64,000 bases of DNA from Cupriavidus taiwanensis LMG 19424 (GCF_000069785.1 NC_010529.1:372001-436000); one strand, 5' to 3'; positions 35,871-45,024 are shown, numbered from the stretch's first letter. Notes: generated by a model from the letters alone, not told the origin. Translations and numbers: made by a program.

Positions 35871-37059
35871 GGATTCTCTGCACAATTAGCCAGCGGATGT
35901 GCTTGCAATGAATCGTCGAGCCAGCGAGCATGTGGCGCATGAAACAAACTGACCTTGCTGAACTTGTCGACCAAGCGCAACCGCAAGCGCGAATTCCTGG
36001 ACGAGATGAACCGGGTGGTGCCGTGGGCTGATCTGGTGATGCTGATCGCTCCGTACGCCCGAGAAGGCAAGCGCGGCCGTCCCCCGTTCGCGGTCGAGGC
36101 GATGCTGCGCATCCACTTCCTTCAGCAATGGTTCGGCCTGTCGGACCCGGCGATGGAAGAAGCGCTGCACGACGTTCCGCTGTATCGGGAGTTCGCCGGG
36201 TTGGATAACTGGACGGTGAGGCTGCCCCGATGAGAGCACCATCCTGGGGTTCCGTCATCTGCGAGAGAAGCACCCGCTCAGATTCTTGCGCTGGTCAACG
36301 ACATCCTTCGCGACAAGGGATTGATGCTGCGCGCGGGCACGGTGGTAGACGCGACACTGATCAGCGCACCGGGCTCGACCAAGAATGCGTCGGTGTCGGG
36401 CGAACGCGACCCGGAGATGCACCAGAGCAAGAAAGGAAACCAGTGGTATTTCAGCATGGAAGGGCACATTGGCGTGGACGCCGAAAGCGGGCTGGCGCAC
36501 ACGGTGCGGGGCACGGCGGGCAACGTCAACGACGTGGTTGAGGCCAACAGTCTGCTGCATGGCGAGGAAACTGACGCGTTTGGCGATGCGGGCTATCAGG
36601 GCGTGGAGAAGCGTCCGGACGCGCGAGCAGGCGTGAACTGGCACGTGGCGAAGAAGCCAGGCAAACGTCGCGTTCTGGACCAAAGCAAACCGCTTGGCGC
36701 GCTCGTCGATCAGGTCGAGCGAATCAAGGCGGGCATCCGGGCAAAGGTCGAGCATCCGTTCCGGGTCACCAAGCGGCAGTTCGGCTACACCAAGGTCCGC
36801 TATCGAGGGCTGAGGAAGAACACCGCGCAACCCATAACCTTGTTCGTGCTGTCAAACCTGTGGATGGCGCACGGCAAACTGCTGGCTGCTTGGGCATGAG
36901 CGCGTTTCTGACTCACGCCGATGCCTCGCGCACAGCCCGCGAATGCTGCTGCGCGCGTGCCAGAAACCTTCGCTCCGGGCTGATAGGTTGGAGTCGTGGC
37001 GCATTCAGCTTCCTGTTAAACGGCCAAGCACACTCGATTCCCGTTTGTGCAGAGCATTC
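35871..37059 (+). mobile_element. IS5-family element IS-B, copy 2
   Basis: A second IS-B in the same orientation, separated from copy 1 only by CTAG (35867-35870) and followed by CTAG at 37060-37063. It has many substitutions relative to copy 1, so it is an older or different lineage rather than a fresh duplication. Confidence 0.88.
35931..36899 (+). pseudogene. IS-B transposase, frameshifted
   Basis: The same protein as IS-B copy 1, but with a 2-bp loss soon after the start (near 35958), an extra base near 36226 and a short deletion near 36265. The frames 35955-36233 and 36321-36899 carry most of the sequence. Inactive. Confidence 0.88.
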
Positions 37060-37285
37060 CTAGGAGACTCTGCGGCTTCTTCAAAGTGTTTCCGATTTAC
37101 AACGCTCGGCGCGCTCTCGTTGCAGCTGCCGTGCCGCACTTGCGGGGTAACGACTCTGGGGAGAGGCTTTGGTAACATCGGCGCTCAATCGGCCAAAAGC
37201 GTAGTATTAGTGGCTTATGCGGCGCTTTTTCTGTGACTAACCCAACGAACAGTAGCCATGGATGGCTAGAAATCTCTTGCGGAAC

Positions 37286-37300
37286 TTACCACGGTGGTAA
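37286..37300. promoter_or_regulatory. Palindrome, candidate operator of the toxin operon
   Basis: TTACCAC-G-GTGGTAA, a perfect 7-bp inverted repeat around one base, overlapping the GTG start of the toxin gene. TTGCGG (37278-37283) and AATAAT (37301-37306) frame it with a 17-bp spacing like a promoter, but a start there would be downstream of the GTG. MqsA-type antitoxins repress their own operon through such palindromes; binding here is inference. Confidence 0.5.
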
Positions 37301-37743
37301 ATAATCGAAAGAACGTAAGCCAATACGCCGGAGCGAGTCCCTCAGATGTAGGTGGAGGCAGTCGTAAAATTCAGGGGAAGGCAGATGGGCCTCTTTACGA
37401 TCCTGCGGCACTCATCGCGCTGCTCGAGGTTGGGGCGGATGGCGAGAACTATGCGCCAGTCATTCCATTCACCGAAAAGTGCGCTAGGGACGTCCAGAAG
37501 TATGAGCTGGACGCAAGAGAGCTAGCCACTCTGGTGAAGGACGCTGTTCGGTCGGGCACTTTCAAGGGCTCTGAATGGTGCGAGAAGCAGCCGGGCGGCC
37601 CTTGGGCGGCATGTGATGTCTATGTACTGATTCGCCAGGAATGGAATGAGTACGCCTACAAAGACATCACTCAGGAGTACTACGTCAAGCTAGCCATCAA
37701 TCGTACTGGCAAGCTGATCCTACTCGTATCAATGCATCAGTAA
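37294..37743 (+). CDS. MqsR-like toxin of a toxin-antitoxin-chaperone operon
   Basis: 149 residues from a GTG start; no ATG is available in frame and GGAA lies 9 nt upstream. The first 45 residues are poorly conserved in appearance. The remainder (YAPVIPFTEKCARDVQKYEL, GTFKGSEWCEKQPGGPWAAC, DVYVLIRQEW, YYVKLAINRTGKLILLVSMH) follows the plan of MqsR RNase toxins: a helix, a short insert, then strands ending in a YLKI-V-VSF-like pair. E. coli MqsR (98 aa) cleaves mRNA at GCU; activity here is not shown. The gene order toxin, zinc-finger/HTH antitoxin, SecB-like protein matches toxin-antitoxin-chaperone (TAC) operons. Twelve bp separate it from the antitoxin ATG. Confidence 0.72.
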   Translation: MVNNRKNVSQYAGASPSDVGGGSRKIQGKADGPLYDPAALIALLEVGADGENYAPVIPFTEKCARDVQKYELDARELATLVKDAVRSGTFKGSEWCEKQPGGPWAACDVYVLIRQEWNEYAYKDITQEYYVKLAINRTGKLILLVSMHQ

Positions 37744-37755
37744 CGGGAGATCCAA

Positions 37756-38514
37756 ATGACTACGCATGTTCTCTGCGATGTGTGCGGGGAAGGCCATGTC
37801 GCGTCCGTGTATGGACAAAATGAGATCGAGCACAAGGGCGCAACGTTCTCTGTGCCATTTGTCATGTCGCACTGTGAGGAGTGTGGCAGTGACTACGCGT
37901 CAGCGTCTGACATGCGTCAGAACAAGCGCGCGGTAGTGGAGCTTCGTAAAAAGCTAGAGTGTCTTCTGACCGGGCAAGAGGTTCATGCCATCCGTGTCGG
38001 CGCAGGCCTGAAGAAGGTACAGGCAGTAAAAATATTCGGTGGTGGGCCGGTCGCCTTTTCGAAGTACGAAGCGGATGATGTGACCCAATCCGCATCAATG
38101 GACAAACTCATCCGCGTAGCTGCACAGGTCCCGACTGCATTGGCATGGCTTGCTCATGCGGCAGGTGAGGAAGAGGTTGCGACGGCGATCTGTTCCAAGG
38201 AAGTGTCCCGAATCTCTACCATCCTGGAAGCGGATGGAGTGTTAAAGGACGCACGATGTGTGGTTCACGCGGTCCTCAAACATACGCTGTTAGATTCTCC
38301 CATTTCCTGTTACTCGAAGGTCTTTGTATCCGAGAGCAGCGAAGAGGATGAACTTGCAGTTGATGTGCAGACAGGCGGGACAGTGCATAGTATGGCCCGC
38401 TTTGTTCAGCGCAAGAATGCAGCCTACGAAATGTCGCTCGATTATGACGCTCCAGCTTCGAACTTGCCTGCGGCACTGAAGAGCATGCAGAGCTATAAGT
38501 TAGAAGCAGCCTAA
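37756..38514 (+). CDS. MqsA-like antitoxin with long C-terminal extension
   Basis: 252 residues, nearly twice the length of E. coli MqsA (131). Residues 1-50 form a zinc ribbon with Cys7-x-x-Cys10 and Cys40-x-x-Cys43. Residues 71-128 form the MqsA-type HTH: LTGQEVHAIRVGAGLKKVQA, VKIFGGGPVAFSKYE, then SMDKLIRVAAQVP. Residues about 130-252 are an extra domain with no match I can name (VHSMARFVQRKNAAYEMSLD near the end). In TAC systems the antitoxin carries a C-terminal chaperone-addiction segment that makes it depend on the SecB-like chaperone; this extension is the natural candidate but is longer than such segments usually are. GGGAG precedes the ATG. It should also repress the operon. Confidence 0.82.
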   Translation: MTTHVLCDVCGEGHVASVYGQNEIEHKGATFSVPFVMSHCEECGSDYASASDMRQNKRAVVELRKKLECLLTGQEVHAIRVGAGLKKVQAVKIFGGGPVAFSKYEADDVTQSASMDKLIRVAAQVPTALAWLAHAAGEEEVATAICSKEVSRISTILEADGVLKDARCVVHAVLKHTLLDSPISCYSKVFVSESSEEDELAVDVQTGGTVHSMARFVQRKNAAYEMSLDYDAPASNLPAALKSMQSYKLEAA

Positions 38515-38517
38515 GGT

Positions 38518-39042
38518 ATGAGACCGAGTCCATTAAAGCTCAATTCGCTTAGATTCTTGCACGTGAGCGTCTATCCCAGAAATGAGCCTGAGACGCTGGA
38601 TCCAGTAGAGAACCCCGCGCCAATTGATACCTGGGGAGCAAATATTCATTGTTCCCTTACCCATGCCGAAGCTGATAAGCTAGAAGGCGGGGAGGTCCGC
38701 GACTATATGGTTGCGTTAGGGATTCAAGTCAGTGACGGCCCGGAGAAAGAAGTTCCTTACAAGATTGATGTCGAATGTGTGGGATATTTTTCGATACCAA
38801 ATGGGTTCCCTGACGCGGCGGAACGTCTCGAAATCGCTGTTGTGAATGGTGCGTCTTTGCTCTATGGTGCGATCAGAGAGCAAATCGCAACCGTTACAAG
38901 TCGGTGTTGGTACGGTGAGCTACGATTGCCATCGCTGAATTTTCGAGAGGATGGCCCAGCGGCTCGCGCTGCGGCAGAGGCGAAGCGGCGCGCTGCAGAA
39001 GAAAAGAGCGGTGCAACTCAACCATCTGCCGATCCAGAGTGA
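38518..39042 (+). CDS. SecB-like chaperone of the TAC operon
   Basis: 174 residues, starting 3 nt after the antitoxin stop, so translationally coupled. The middle and end follow the SecB fold pattern: beta strands (YKIDVECVGYFSIPN) followed by the long helix region VVNGASLLYGAIREQIATVT and a short GELRLPSLNFRED, like the LYPYARExIxxLVxRxGFPxLxLxPVNF of SecB. A charged Ala-rich tail (AARAAAEAKRRAAEE) ends it. In the M. tuberculosis HigB1-HigA1-Rv1957 TAC the SecB-like protein folds and protects the antitoxin; the same role is inferred from order and fold. Confidence 0.75.
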   Translation: MRPSPLKLNSLRFLHVSVYPRNEPETLDPVENPAPIDTWGANIHCSLTHAEADKLEGGEVRDYMVALGIQVSDGPEKEVPYKIDVECVGYFSIPNGFPDAAERLEIAVVNGASLLYGAIREQIATVTSRCWYGELRLPSLNFREDGPAARAAAEAKRRAAEEKSGATQPSADPE

Positions 39043-39070
39043 TGTAACTTTGCATCATGTCTTGACAAAG

Positions 39071-39101
39071 CGGCCCGCAATTATGCGGGCCGTTTGCATT
39101 T
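39071..39101 (+). terminator. Rho-independent terminator after the TAC operon
   Basis: An 8-bp GC stem CGGCCCGC / GCGGGCCG (39071-39078, 39085-39092) with a 6-nt loop is followed by TTTGCATTT. It lies 28 bp after the chaperone gene stop and closes the three-gene operon. Confidence 0.8.
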
Positions 39102-39258
39102 CTGGTGCTAATGCCCGATGGTCTGAGTTGATCCGCGGTTCTCCATGCGCAAGTCTTTCCTCGGTAAATTGCGAGACCACTCAGCTTATGAGTAAGCGAG
39201 TCGCAAGCACCGTCTGTACCGTTCAGTAGAGTGGCGCCAAAGTAGTTCCCACCAAATA

Positions 39259-39672
39259 GTGATGGGAACTACTTTGTCACAGTTACAGGAAGTACCAGTT
39301 GCCGGCGGTCGCAAAGGCCGGCCGAACTACAACGAGGAATTCAAGCGGCGATTGGCAGCCGCTGCGTGTGAGCCGGGTGTCTCGGTATCGAAATTGGCGC
39401 GCGAGCATGGCATCAACGCGAACATGCTGTTCACTTGGCGCCGACGCTATCGAACGGAGCAGTGCCAGGAAGCTGCGGTGTTGTTGCCGGTGACGGTTGA
39501 ACGCCCAAGCTCGCCACCCGGTCCGATGCCAATGAGTCCGGGCGCTGCGGTTTGCGAGCCGACGCCGCCGCACGGCGCCATCGAGATCCGCCTGGGCCGA
39601 GCGGTGATTCGCATCGAAGGGGCAGTCGACGCGAGCACGTTGCGTACGGTACTGGACCGTTTGACGCCATGA
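39259..39672 (+). CDS. IS66 TnpA-type accessory protein
   Basis: 137 residues with an N-terminal HTH ([34 protein letters not shown]) typical of IS66 TnpA. Its stop overlaps the tnpB start as ATGA. Intact. Confidence 0.88.
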   Translation: MMGTTLSQLQEVPVAGGRKGRPNYNEEFKRRLAAAACEPGVSVSKLAREHGINANMLFTWRRRYRTEQCQEAAVLLPVTVERPSSPPGPMPMSPGAAVCEPTPPHGAIEIRLGRAVIRIEGAVDASTLRTVLDRLTP

Positions 39673-40016
39673 TCGGGTTGCCGGCGGGAACACGCATCTG
39701 GATCGCTGCAGGCGTGACCGACATGCGCTGTGGATTCAACGGGCTCGCCGCGAAGGTGGAGGCGACTCTGCAAGAGAGCCCATTCTCCGGCCATGTCTTC
39801 GTCTTCCGCGGCAGGCGCGGCAACGTCATCAAGGTGTTGTGGTCAACGGGCGATGGACTTTGCTTGCTCTCGAAGCGCCTGGAGCGTGGACGTTTCGTCT
39901 GGCCGAAGGCCGACAGCGGCAAGATCCACCTGACGCAAGCGCAGTTGTCGATGCTGCTGGAGGGGATTAACTGGAAGCAGCCCGAGCGCACCTGGCCGCC
40001 ACAGTCGGTGTTGTAA
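39669..40016 (+). CDS. IS66 Orf2 (TnpB) protein
   Basis: 115 residues: [38 protein letters not shown] and [14 protein letters not shown], the standard IS66 Orf2 signature. The start at ATG 39669 overlaps the tnpA stop. Intact. Confidence 0.92.
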   Translation: MIGLPAGTRIWIAAGVTDMRCGFNGLAAKVEATLQESPFSGHVFVFRGRRGNVIKVLWSTGDGLCLLSKRLERGRFVWPKADSGKIHLTQAQLSMLLEGINWKQPERTWPPQSVL

Positions 40017-40717
40017 ACCTTGCGGCATGTGCGTAAACTGCCGCGCATGCCAATCGACCCCAGCGATCTCCCCGACGACATTGAGGCCCTGAAGGCCTTG
40101 GTGTTGGCACAGCGGGAATCGATCGTACTCATGGAACGGGCCTTGGCGGTCCGCTCCATGGAGATCGAGCAGCTAAATCTGCAGATCTCAAAGCTGAGGC
40201 GGATGCAGTTTGGCCAGAAGTCCGAGAAGCTGGATCGACAGATTGAACAGCTTGAGACCCGACTGGAAGATCTGCTGGCCGAGGAAGGTGCGGCTGAAAC
40301 CGAAGTCGATCCGCAGGCAACCCCTTCTGTCCGGAAGAAAGCGGTACGCAAGCCGTTGCCGGAGCACCTGGAGCGGGAGGAGCGCATTCTCGAGCCCGAG
40401 ACCGAAGCCTGTCCAGAGTGCGGCGGTAAGCTCAAGCCGCTGGGCGAGGACATCTCGGAGCAACTCGATATCATCAGCAATTCATTCAGGGTGATTCGGC
40501 AGGTGCGGCGCAAGAAGGCCTGCGCCTGTTGTGATTGCATCGTCCAGGCTGCGGCGCCAAGCCGGCCGATGAGCGCGGCATTGCCACGGCGGGACTGCAC
40601 GCTCACATACTGGTTGCCAAATACGCTGATCATCAACCGCTTAGATAGCGTCAAGCAGGACGGCCGGTCCAGCGACAATCATTTTGGCCGGTTGGCCGGG
40701 ATGATTGTCGGTGAGTG

Positions 40718-41554
40718 TTAGGTCATGGTTGTCGCTCCGTTATCGATGTCGCGGTGATTGTCGTTGTCGCTGGATGATTGTCGTCGGCGAGCAGACTGCT
40801 TGTCGCTTGCGGTGCGCCGACGGTAGCTTTCGACGTTCATTTCAAAGATCGTCGAATGGTGGACGAGTCGGTCAATCGCGGCGATGGTCATGCCGGGGTC
40901 AGGGAACACGTTGTCCCAGCCTGAGAACGGCTGGTTGGCCGTGATCAGCAGACTGCGCCGCTCATAGCGCTCGGCGATCAGTTCGAATAGGACACTGGTT
41001 TCGGCCTGGTCCTTGCGGGCGTACGACAGGTCGTCCAGGATGATCAGGTCAAAGCGGTCGAGCTTGGCCAGGGCTGCAGGTAACTGCAGGCTCTGCCTGG
41101 CTGCCTGCAGCTTCTGGACGATCTCGCTGGTACGCGTGAACAGTACCCTGTACCCAGCGTCGATCAGGGCATGCCCGATGGCCGATCCGAGGTGGCTCTT
41201 CCCACCGCCCGGCGGGCCGAAGATCAACACATTGGCACCTTTCTCCAGCCAGGAATCACCGCTCGCCAGTGCCATCACGTGCGCCTTGGAGACCATGGGC
41301 ACAGCACTGAAGTCGAAGGCAGCCAGCGTCTTGGTTGGATCCAGGCGGGATTCGGTTCGGTGTCGTTCGATACGCCGCTTGGCCCGTTCGGCCAGTTCGT
41401 GTTCGAGCAAGGCGCCAAGCAGCCGGGTTGCCTGCCAGCTTTCCTTGTCGGCGCGCTGTGCGAACTCTGGCCAGAGCCGGCCAATGGTGGGCAGGCGCAG
41501 TTCGTTGAGCATCAACGTCAGGCGGGCGGCATCAATTGGGAGCGGCGCGTTCAT
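40718..41554 (-). CDS. istB: IS21 helper ATPase IstB
   Basis: A AAA+ ATPase of about 278 residues that assists the IstA transposase. Walker A is FGPPGGGKSHLGSAIGHAL, Walker B is FDLIILDDLSYA and sensor-like LLITANQPF follows. The ATG at 41554 overlaps the istA stop as ATGA, chosen over an upstream in-frame ATG at 41590. Intact. Confidence 0.93.
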   Translation of the reverse strand: MNAPLPIDAARLTLMLNELRLPTIGRLWPEFAQRADKESWQATRLLGALLEHELAERAKRRIERHRTESRLDPTKTLAAFDFSAVPMVSKAHVMALASGDSWLEKGANVLIFGPPGGGKSHLGSAIGHALIDAGYRVLFTRTSEIVQKLQAARQSLQLPAALAKLDRFDLIILDDLSYARKDQAETSVLFELIAERYERRSLLITANQPFSGWDNVFPDPGMTIAAIDRLVHHSTIFEMNVESYRRRTASDKQSARRRQSSSDNDNHRDIDNGATTMT

Positions 41555-43050
41555 GCTGCGACCCCCTGGCCCAGCAGGGCGTCGTAGCAACTGGTCGCCG
41601 GCATCTGGACATGGATGACGGGGTGATCGGCTTGCCGCGGCGAGAACTCCTCGCGCAGCGCTTCCAGATCCGGCAGATCACCATCGCCCAACATGGCTTC
41701 CAGGCGCACGGCCAGCACGGCTTCGATACCGTCCATGGCCGCCAGCTCAAGCAGGCCAACCATCGTCTTGCACGCGTCGCGTTGCGACAGCCGGGCATCA
41801 AGCTGCTCCCAGGTTCGCCGATAGGCCTCCCGAGGGAACAGATCGTCCCGGAACGCCAGGCCCTTGAAGGCCTGCGGCTTACGTTTGAGCCCCTCAATGA
41901 AGTGCCGATAGTCGATAGCGCGGCGGGTGCTGTGCGCGGCGTGGGAGCCCCGAGGAGTGCTGAACACCATGGCTCCGGACAGGTAGCAGTCCAGTCGGTC
42001 GCCGTACACACGCACCTTCAGACGGTGACCAATCAGGCGGGACGGCGCGCTGTAGAGGATGCCGCGCACGGTGAATGTGCTGCAACGGGTGACACGCGCT
42101 TCCTCTTCGGCAAAGTCCGTCGTGCGCCGGGGAGGCAGGTCCGTCAACTGCTCGCGCTCGAGACGGAACGCCGCTGCATGACGCCGGTTACGACGCATCA
42201 CGACCTCGCGCAGGAGCGCCTCATAGGCGGCTCGATCCTCGAAGTCCCGGTGGCCGCGCAGCATCAGTGCCTGGTCGACAGCCTCCTTCAGATAGCGGTG
42301 GGATGATTCCACACTGCCGTTCTCGTGGCCCAGGCCGCGGTTGTTACGGGTGCCGGTCATCCCATAGTGGTCCAGCAGGGCTTCGTAGCGCGTTGTGAAG
42401 TCCTCCTGCTCCTTCAGGTTCTTGAACGCCGCCGAGAGGCTGTCGGTGCGATGTTCTCGCGGGCAGCCGCCGGCCTGCCAGAGCGCGTTCTGCAAGCCCG
42501 AGGACAGCGCCTCGAAGCTCTCTCCGCCTTCAACCACTTGGGCGTACTCCCAGCGCGAGAACGCGAACACGAAGTGATACAGGCGGTGAGGGAATGGAAC
42601 GCCGGAGATGGTGATGCCCAGCGCCTGCATATCGGTGAAGTCCGACAGTGCCCGGATCCCCGGCGCGTGTTCCTGTGGGAAGAAGACTTCTTTGGCCGGT
42701 CCAGACACAGCCCGCCACTTGCTGATGCGCCGTTCGAGCGTGCGGCGCATGCTGTCAGGGTATTGGTCGGGATGGTCGTCCTGGAGCTTGCGCAGAATGG
42801 TGATGGCTTGCAGGCGCGGCTCGCTAGCAAGCATCGGCACGACCTCGGTGTCCCAGACCTCGACGAATGGATCGGGCCGCGAGCGCCAGTAACGGCGGGG
42901 CTTCTGCGAAGGCAGTTGGCTATCACGTTCGATACGCCGGGCACTGCGCACACTGATGCCGGCCTTGGCAGCGGCAATCTCCTGGGTATGCTGTTTGCGT
43001 TTGGACATGTAGAGGCTAACCTGTTGGTCGGTAATACGGGTTCCAGACAT
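41551..43050 (-). CDS. istA: IS21 transposase IstA
   Basis: 499 residues with an N-terminal HTH (AAAKAGISVRSARRIERDSQ), an rve catalytic core (FAFSRWEYAQVVEGGESFEA, HRTDSLSAAF, GHENGSVESSHRYLKEAVDQ with the catalytic Glu) and a C-terminal DNA-binding part. Intact and coupled to istB. Confidence 0.93.
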   Translation of the reverse strand: MSGTRITDQQVSLYMSKRKQHTQEIAAAKAGISVRSARRIERDSQLPSQKPRRYWRSRPDPFVEVWDTEVVPMLASEPRLQAITILRKLQDDHPDQYPDSMRRTLERRISKWRAVSGPAKEVFFPQEHAPGIRALSDFTDMQALGITISGVPFPHRLYHFVFAFSRWEYAQVVEGGESFEALSSGLQNALWQAGGCPREHRTDSLSAAFKNLKEQEDFTTRYEALLDHYGMTGTRNNRGLGHENGSVESSHRYLKEAVDQALMLRGHRDFEDRAAYEALLREVVMRRNRRHAAAFRLEREQLTDLPPRRTTDFAEEEARVTRCSTFTVRGILYSAPSRLIGHRLKVRVYGDRLDCYLSGAMVFSTPRGSHAAHSTRRAIDYRHFIEGLKRKPQAFKGLAFRDDLFPREAYRRTWEQLDARLSQRDACKTMVGLLELAAMDGIEAVLAVRLEAMLGDGDLPDLEALREEFSPRQADHPVIHVQMPATSCYDALLGQGVAA

Positions 43051-43774
43051 GGACTGACCGCTTATTGATGCGATCAGCCATCGTAGAACCCGGCCAACTC
43101 GGCGCCGCCGGTGGCGGAAACTCTCCGGCGGCTACGCCGCCTCCGAGTTCCCGCCACCGGCCAAGATGTTTGTCGCTACGCCGGACAAAATGATTGTCGC
43201 CGCCCAACCGCTGTACCGCCAAGCCGCTATCTATGCTCGCCAGGGCGTGGAGCTGGACCGCACGACCATGGCGCGCGGGGTCGGCGCTTGCGGTGCGCTG
43301 GTACGCCCCCTCGTCGAGGCTTTGCACCGATACGTGATGATGCCCGGCAAGGTGCACGCGGACGACACGCCGCTGCCGGTACTTGCGCCAGGTAAGGGGC
43401 AGACCAAGACCGGAAGGCTATGGGCTTACGTGCGAGACGATCGCGCATCGGGTTCGGATGCTGCGCCTGCGGTCTGGTTCGCCTACACACCAAACCACCA
43501 GGGCCAACATCCCCAAGCGCATCTGGCCGGCTTCCGCGGCATCCTGCAGGCAGACGCGTATGCGGGCTTCAACGCTGTTTTTACCGATGGCAGTGTGCGC
43601 GAAGCAGCTTGTATGGCTCACGCGCGCCGTAAGGTGCACGATCTGCATGTCCGCAAGGCAACGCCGACCACAACGGAGGCGTTACGCCGGATCGGCGAGC
43701 TCTATGCCATCGAAGCGGAGATCCGGGGTAAGCTGCTGGCGCCTTTATGCCGAAGAGCTACCTGCCGTGCGTCA

Positions 43775-44446
43775 AGACCGATCCCGATGCCAAGCTCTAC
43801 CGCAAGGGCAAGACATCCAGTGAGCTGCGCTACATGGGTCATACCCTGAGCGACAACCGCCATGGCCTGGTGGTTAGCGCCATGGTGACCAAGGCGGACG
43901 GACACGCCGAGCGGGAGGCCGCAAAGGTCATGCTTAACGATGCCAGGCAGGTGATTGAAGACCTGAATGTGGAAGTCACCGTGGGCGCGGACAAGGGCTA
44001 TGACGCGCACGAGTTCATTGAGGCCTGCCTGGAAATGAAGGTGACGCCCCACGTGGCGCAGAACACATCGGGTCGTCGCTCGGCCGTTGCTGATGCCATT
44101 GCTTCCAGCGCCGGTTATGCCGTCTCGCAACAAAAGCGCAAGCTGATCGAACAGGGCTTCGGGTGGGTCAAGACCGTGGGGCGCATGCGTCAGGTGATGG
44201 TGCGCGGTCTGAAGAAAGTCGATCAGATGTTTGTGCTGAGCATGGCCGCCTACCACCTCGTGCGCATGCGCTCGCTGGGACAAATCCGTCCGCAGTTGCA
44301 GTAATCGCGCTAATGAGGCCGGAATGGGCGCCAAAACGCGGAAAAAGCCGAGGCAGTGACGTCCGGCTTCCGGATTGTGAAAAACAGCGCTCCCCGCCTT
44401 GCGGGGAAAAACTCATCGCTAGCGCGATGAGTACTTCAGCAGCCTG
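43775..44446 (+). mobile_element. IS-A copy 4 (5' half missing)
   Basis: It begins abruptly within the transposase at KTDPDAKLYRKG and runs to an intact right inverted repeat ending 44446, followed by ATAG. The first 630 or so bases are absent. The transposase remnant (43775-44304) matches copy 3 at the diagnostic Ala (SAVADAI). Confidence 0.9.
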
Positions 44447-44622
44447 ATAGGGGATACGTGATTTGAAAGCAGCCCAGCCCCATGAACTATGTCAAAGAAA
44501 ATGTTCGCCACCATACAACGACTCGTGCAGGGCTGGACATTCGGTTAAGAAATTTGCTGAGCCACCCAATGGCTCGGCGTAAGGCTATTCAGCTTTCATG
44601 GCGAATATGCAGACGCTATTCA

Positions 44623-45024
44623 TCACAGTCGCCCCAAGGCGGAATGGTGAAGTGCGCAATCACTACTTGAAGACGGAGTGTACTCAGTCGCTTCCTTCAA
44701 TATCTCTGCTTCCTGTGTCTTTTTTCCCAAGAGCCTTTGCAACTCTCGAATCTCGTTCATCGCGGCGGCTAATTGAGATGCGGGAACCAAAGCCTCGCCG
44801 ATATTGTGAGGGGCCAGAGTACCATCTTGGTACTGCTTCCGCCATGCGGACACTTGATTGGGATTGACTTCATGGCGCCTGGCCACCTCTAAGACGGTTA
44901 CACCTGGTTCCAGGGTTTCCTGCACAATAGCAAGCTTTTCATGCACGGACCGCCGCCGCCGCCGCTCTGGCTCGCTCAAGGCCTCGTTTCCTCCTTCAGA
45001 AGGGTTGGACTTCAAACTGGTCAC
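44623..45024 (-). pseudogene. IS2-like (IS3-family) OrfA remnant
   Basis: [40 protein letters not shown] and [20 protein letters not shown] match IS2-type OrfA with its zipper. The C-terminus is abnormal and no orfB follows, so the element is a stub. Confidence 0.8.

Larger units (their letters stand above)
40642..43204 (-). mobile_element. IS21-family element, copy 1
   Basis: 2563 bp inserted in the IS66 tnpC with a perfect 8-bp target duplication CAACCGCT (40634-40641 and 43205-43212). Both ends carry GCGACAATCATTTTG-type inverted repeats, offset from the very ends, and several further GATTGTCG repeats follow on the left. It encodes istA and istB on the minus strand. Confidence 0.92.
39215..43774 (+). 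mobile_element. IS66-family element, broken by IS21 and cut by IS-A
   Basis: It carries tnpA, tnpB and tnpC in order. tnpC holds an IS21 insertion (40642-43204) and is cut off at about 43774 by a truncated IS-A copy. The left limit is approximate because the right inverted repeat is missing and cannot be compared. Confidence 0.82.
40047..43774 (+). pseudogene. IS66 transposase TnpC, frameshifted and interrupted
   Basis: The N-terminal coiled-coil part (MEIEQLNLQISKLRRMQFGQ) and zinc-like CPECGGKL lie at 40047-40560. A one-base loss near 40567 (CCGATGAGCGC where CCGATCGAGCGC is expected) shifts the frame; the next frame reads ERGIATAGLHAHILVAKYAD up to the IS21 insertion. Coding resumes at 43205 with PLYRQAAIYARQGVELDRTT and VHADDTPLPVLAPGKGQTKT, then ends at ELPAVRQ where IS-A begins. 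Confidence 0.88.

Noticed and set aside
41536..42306. Antisense frames in istA, also 42325-43068
   Set aside because: They lie opposite a strong IstA coding region with conserved motifs and have none of their own.
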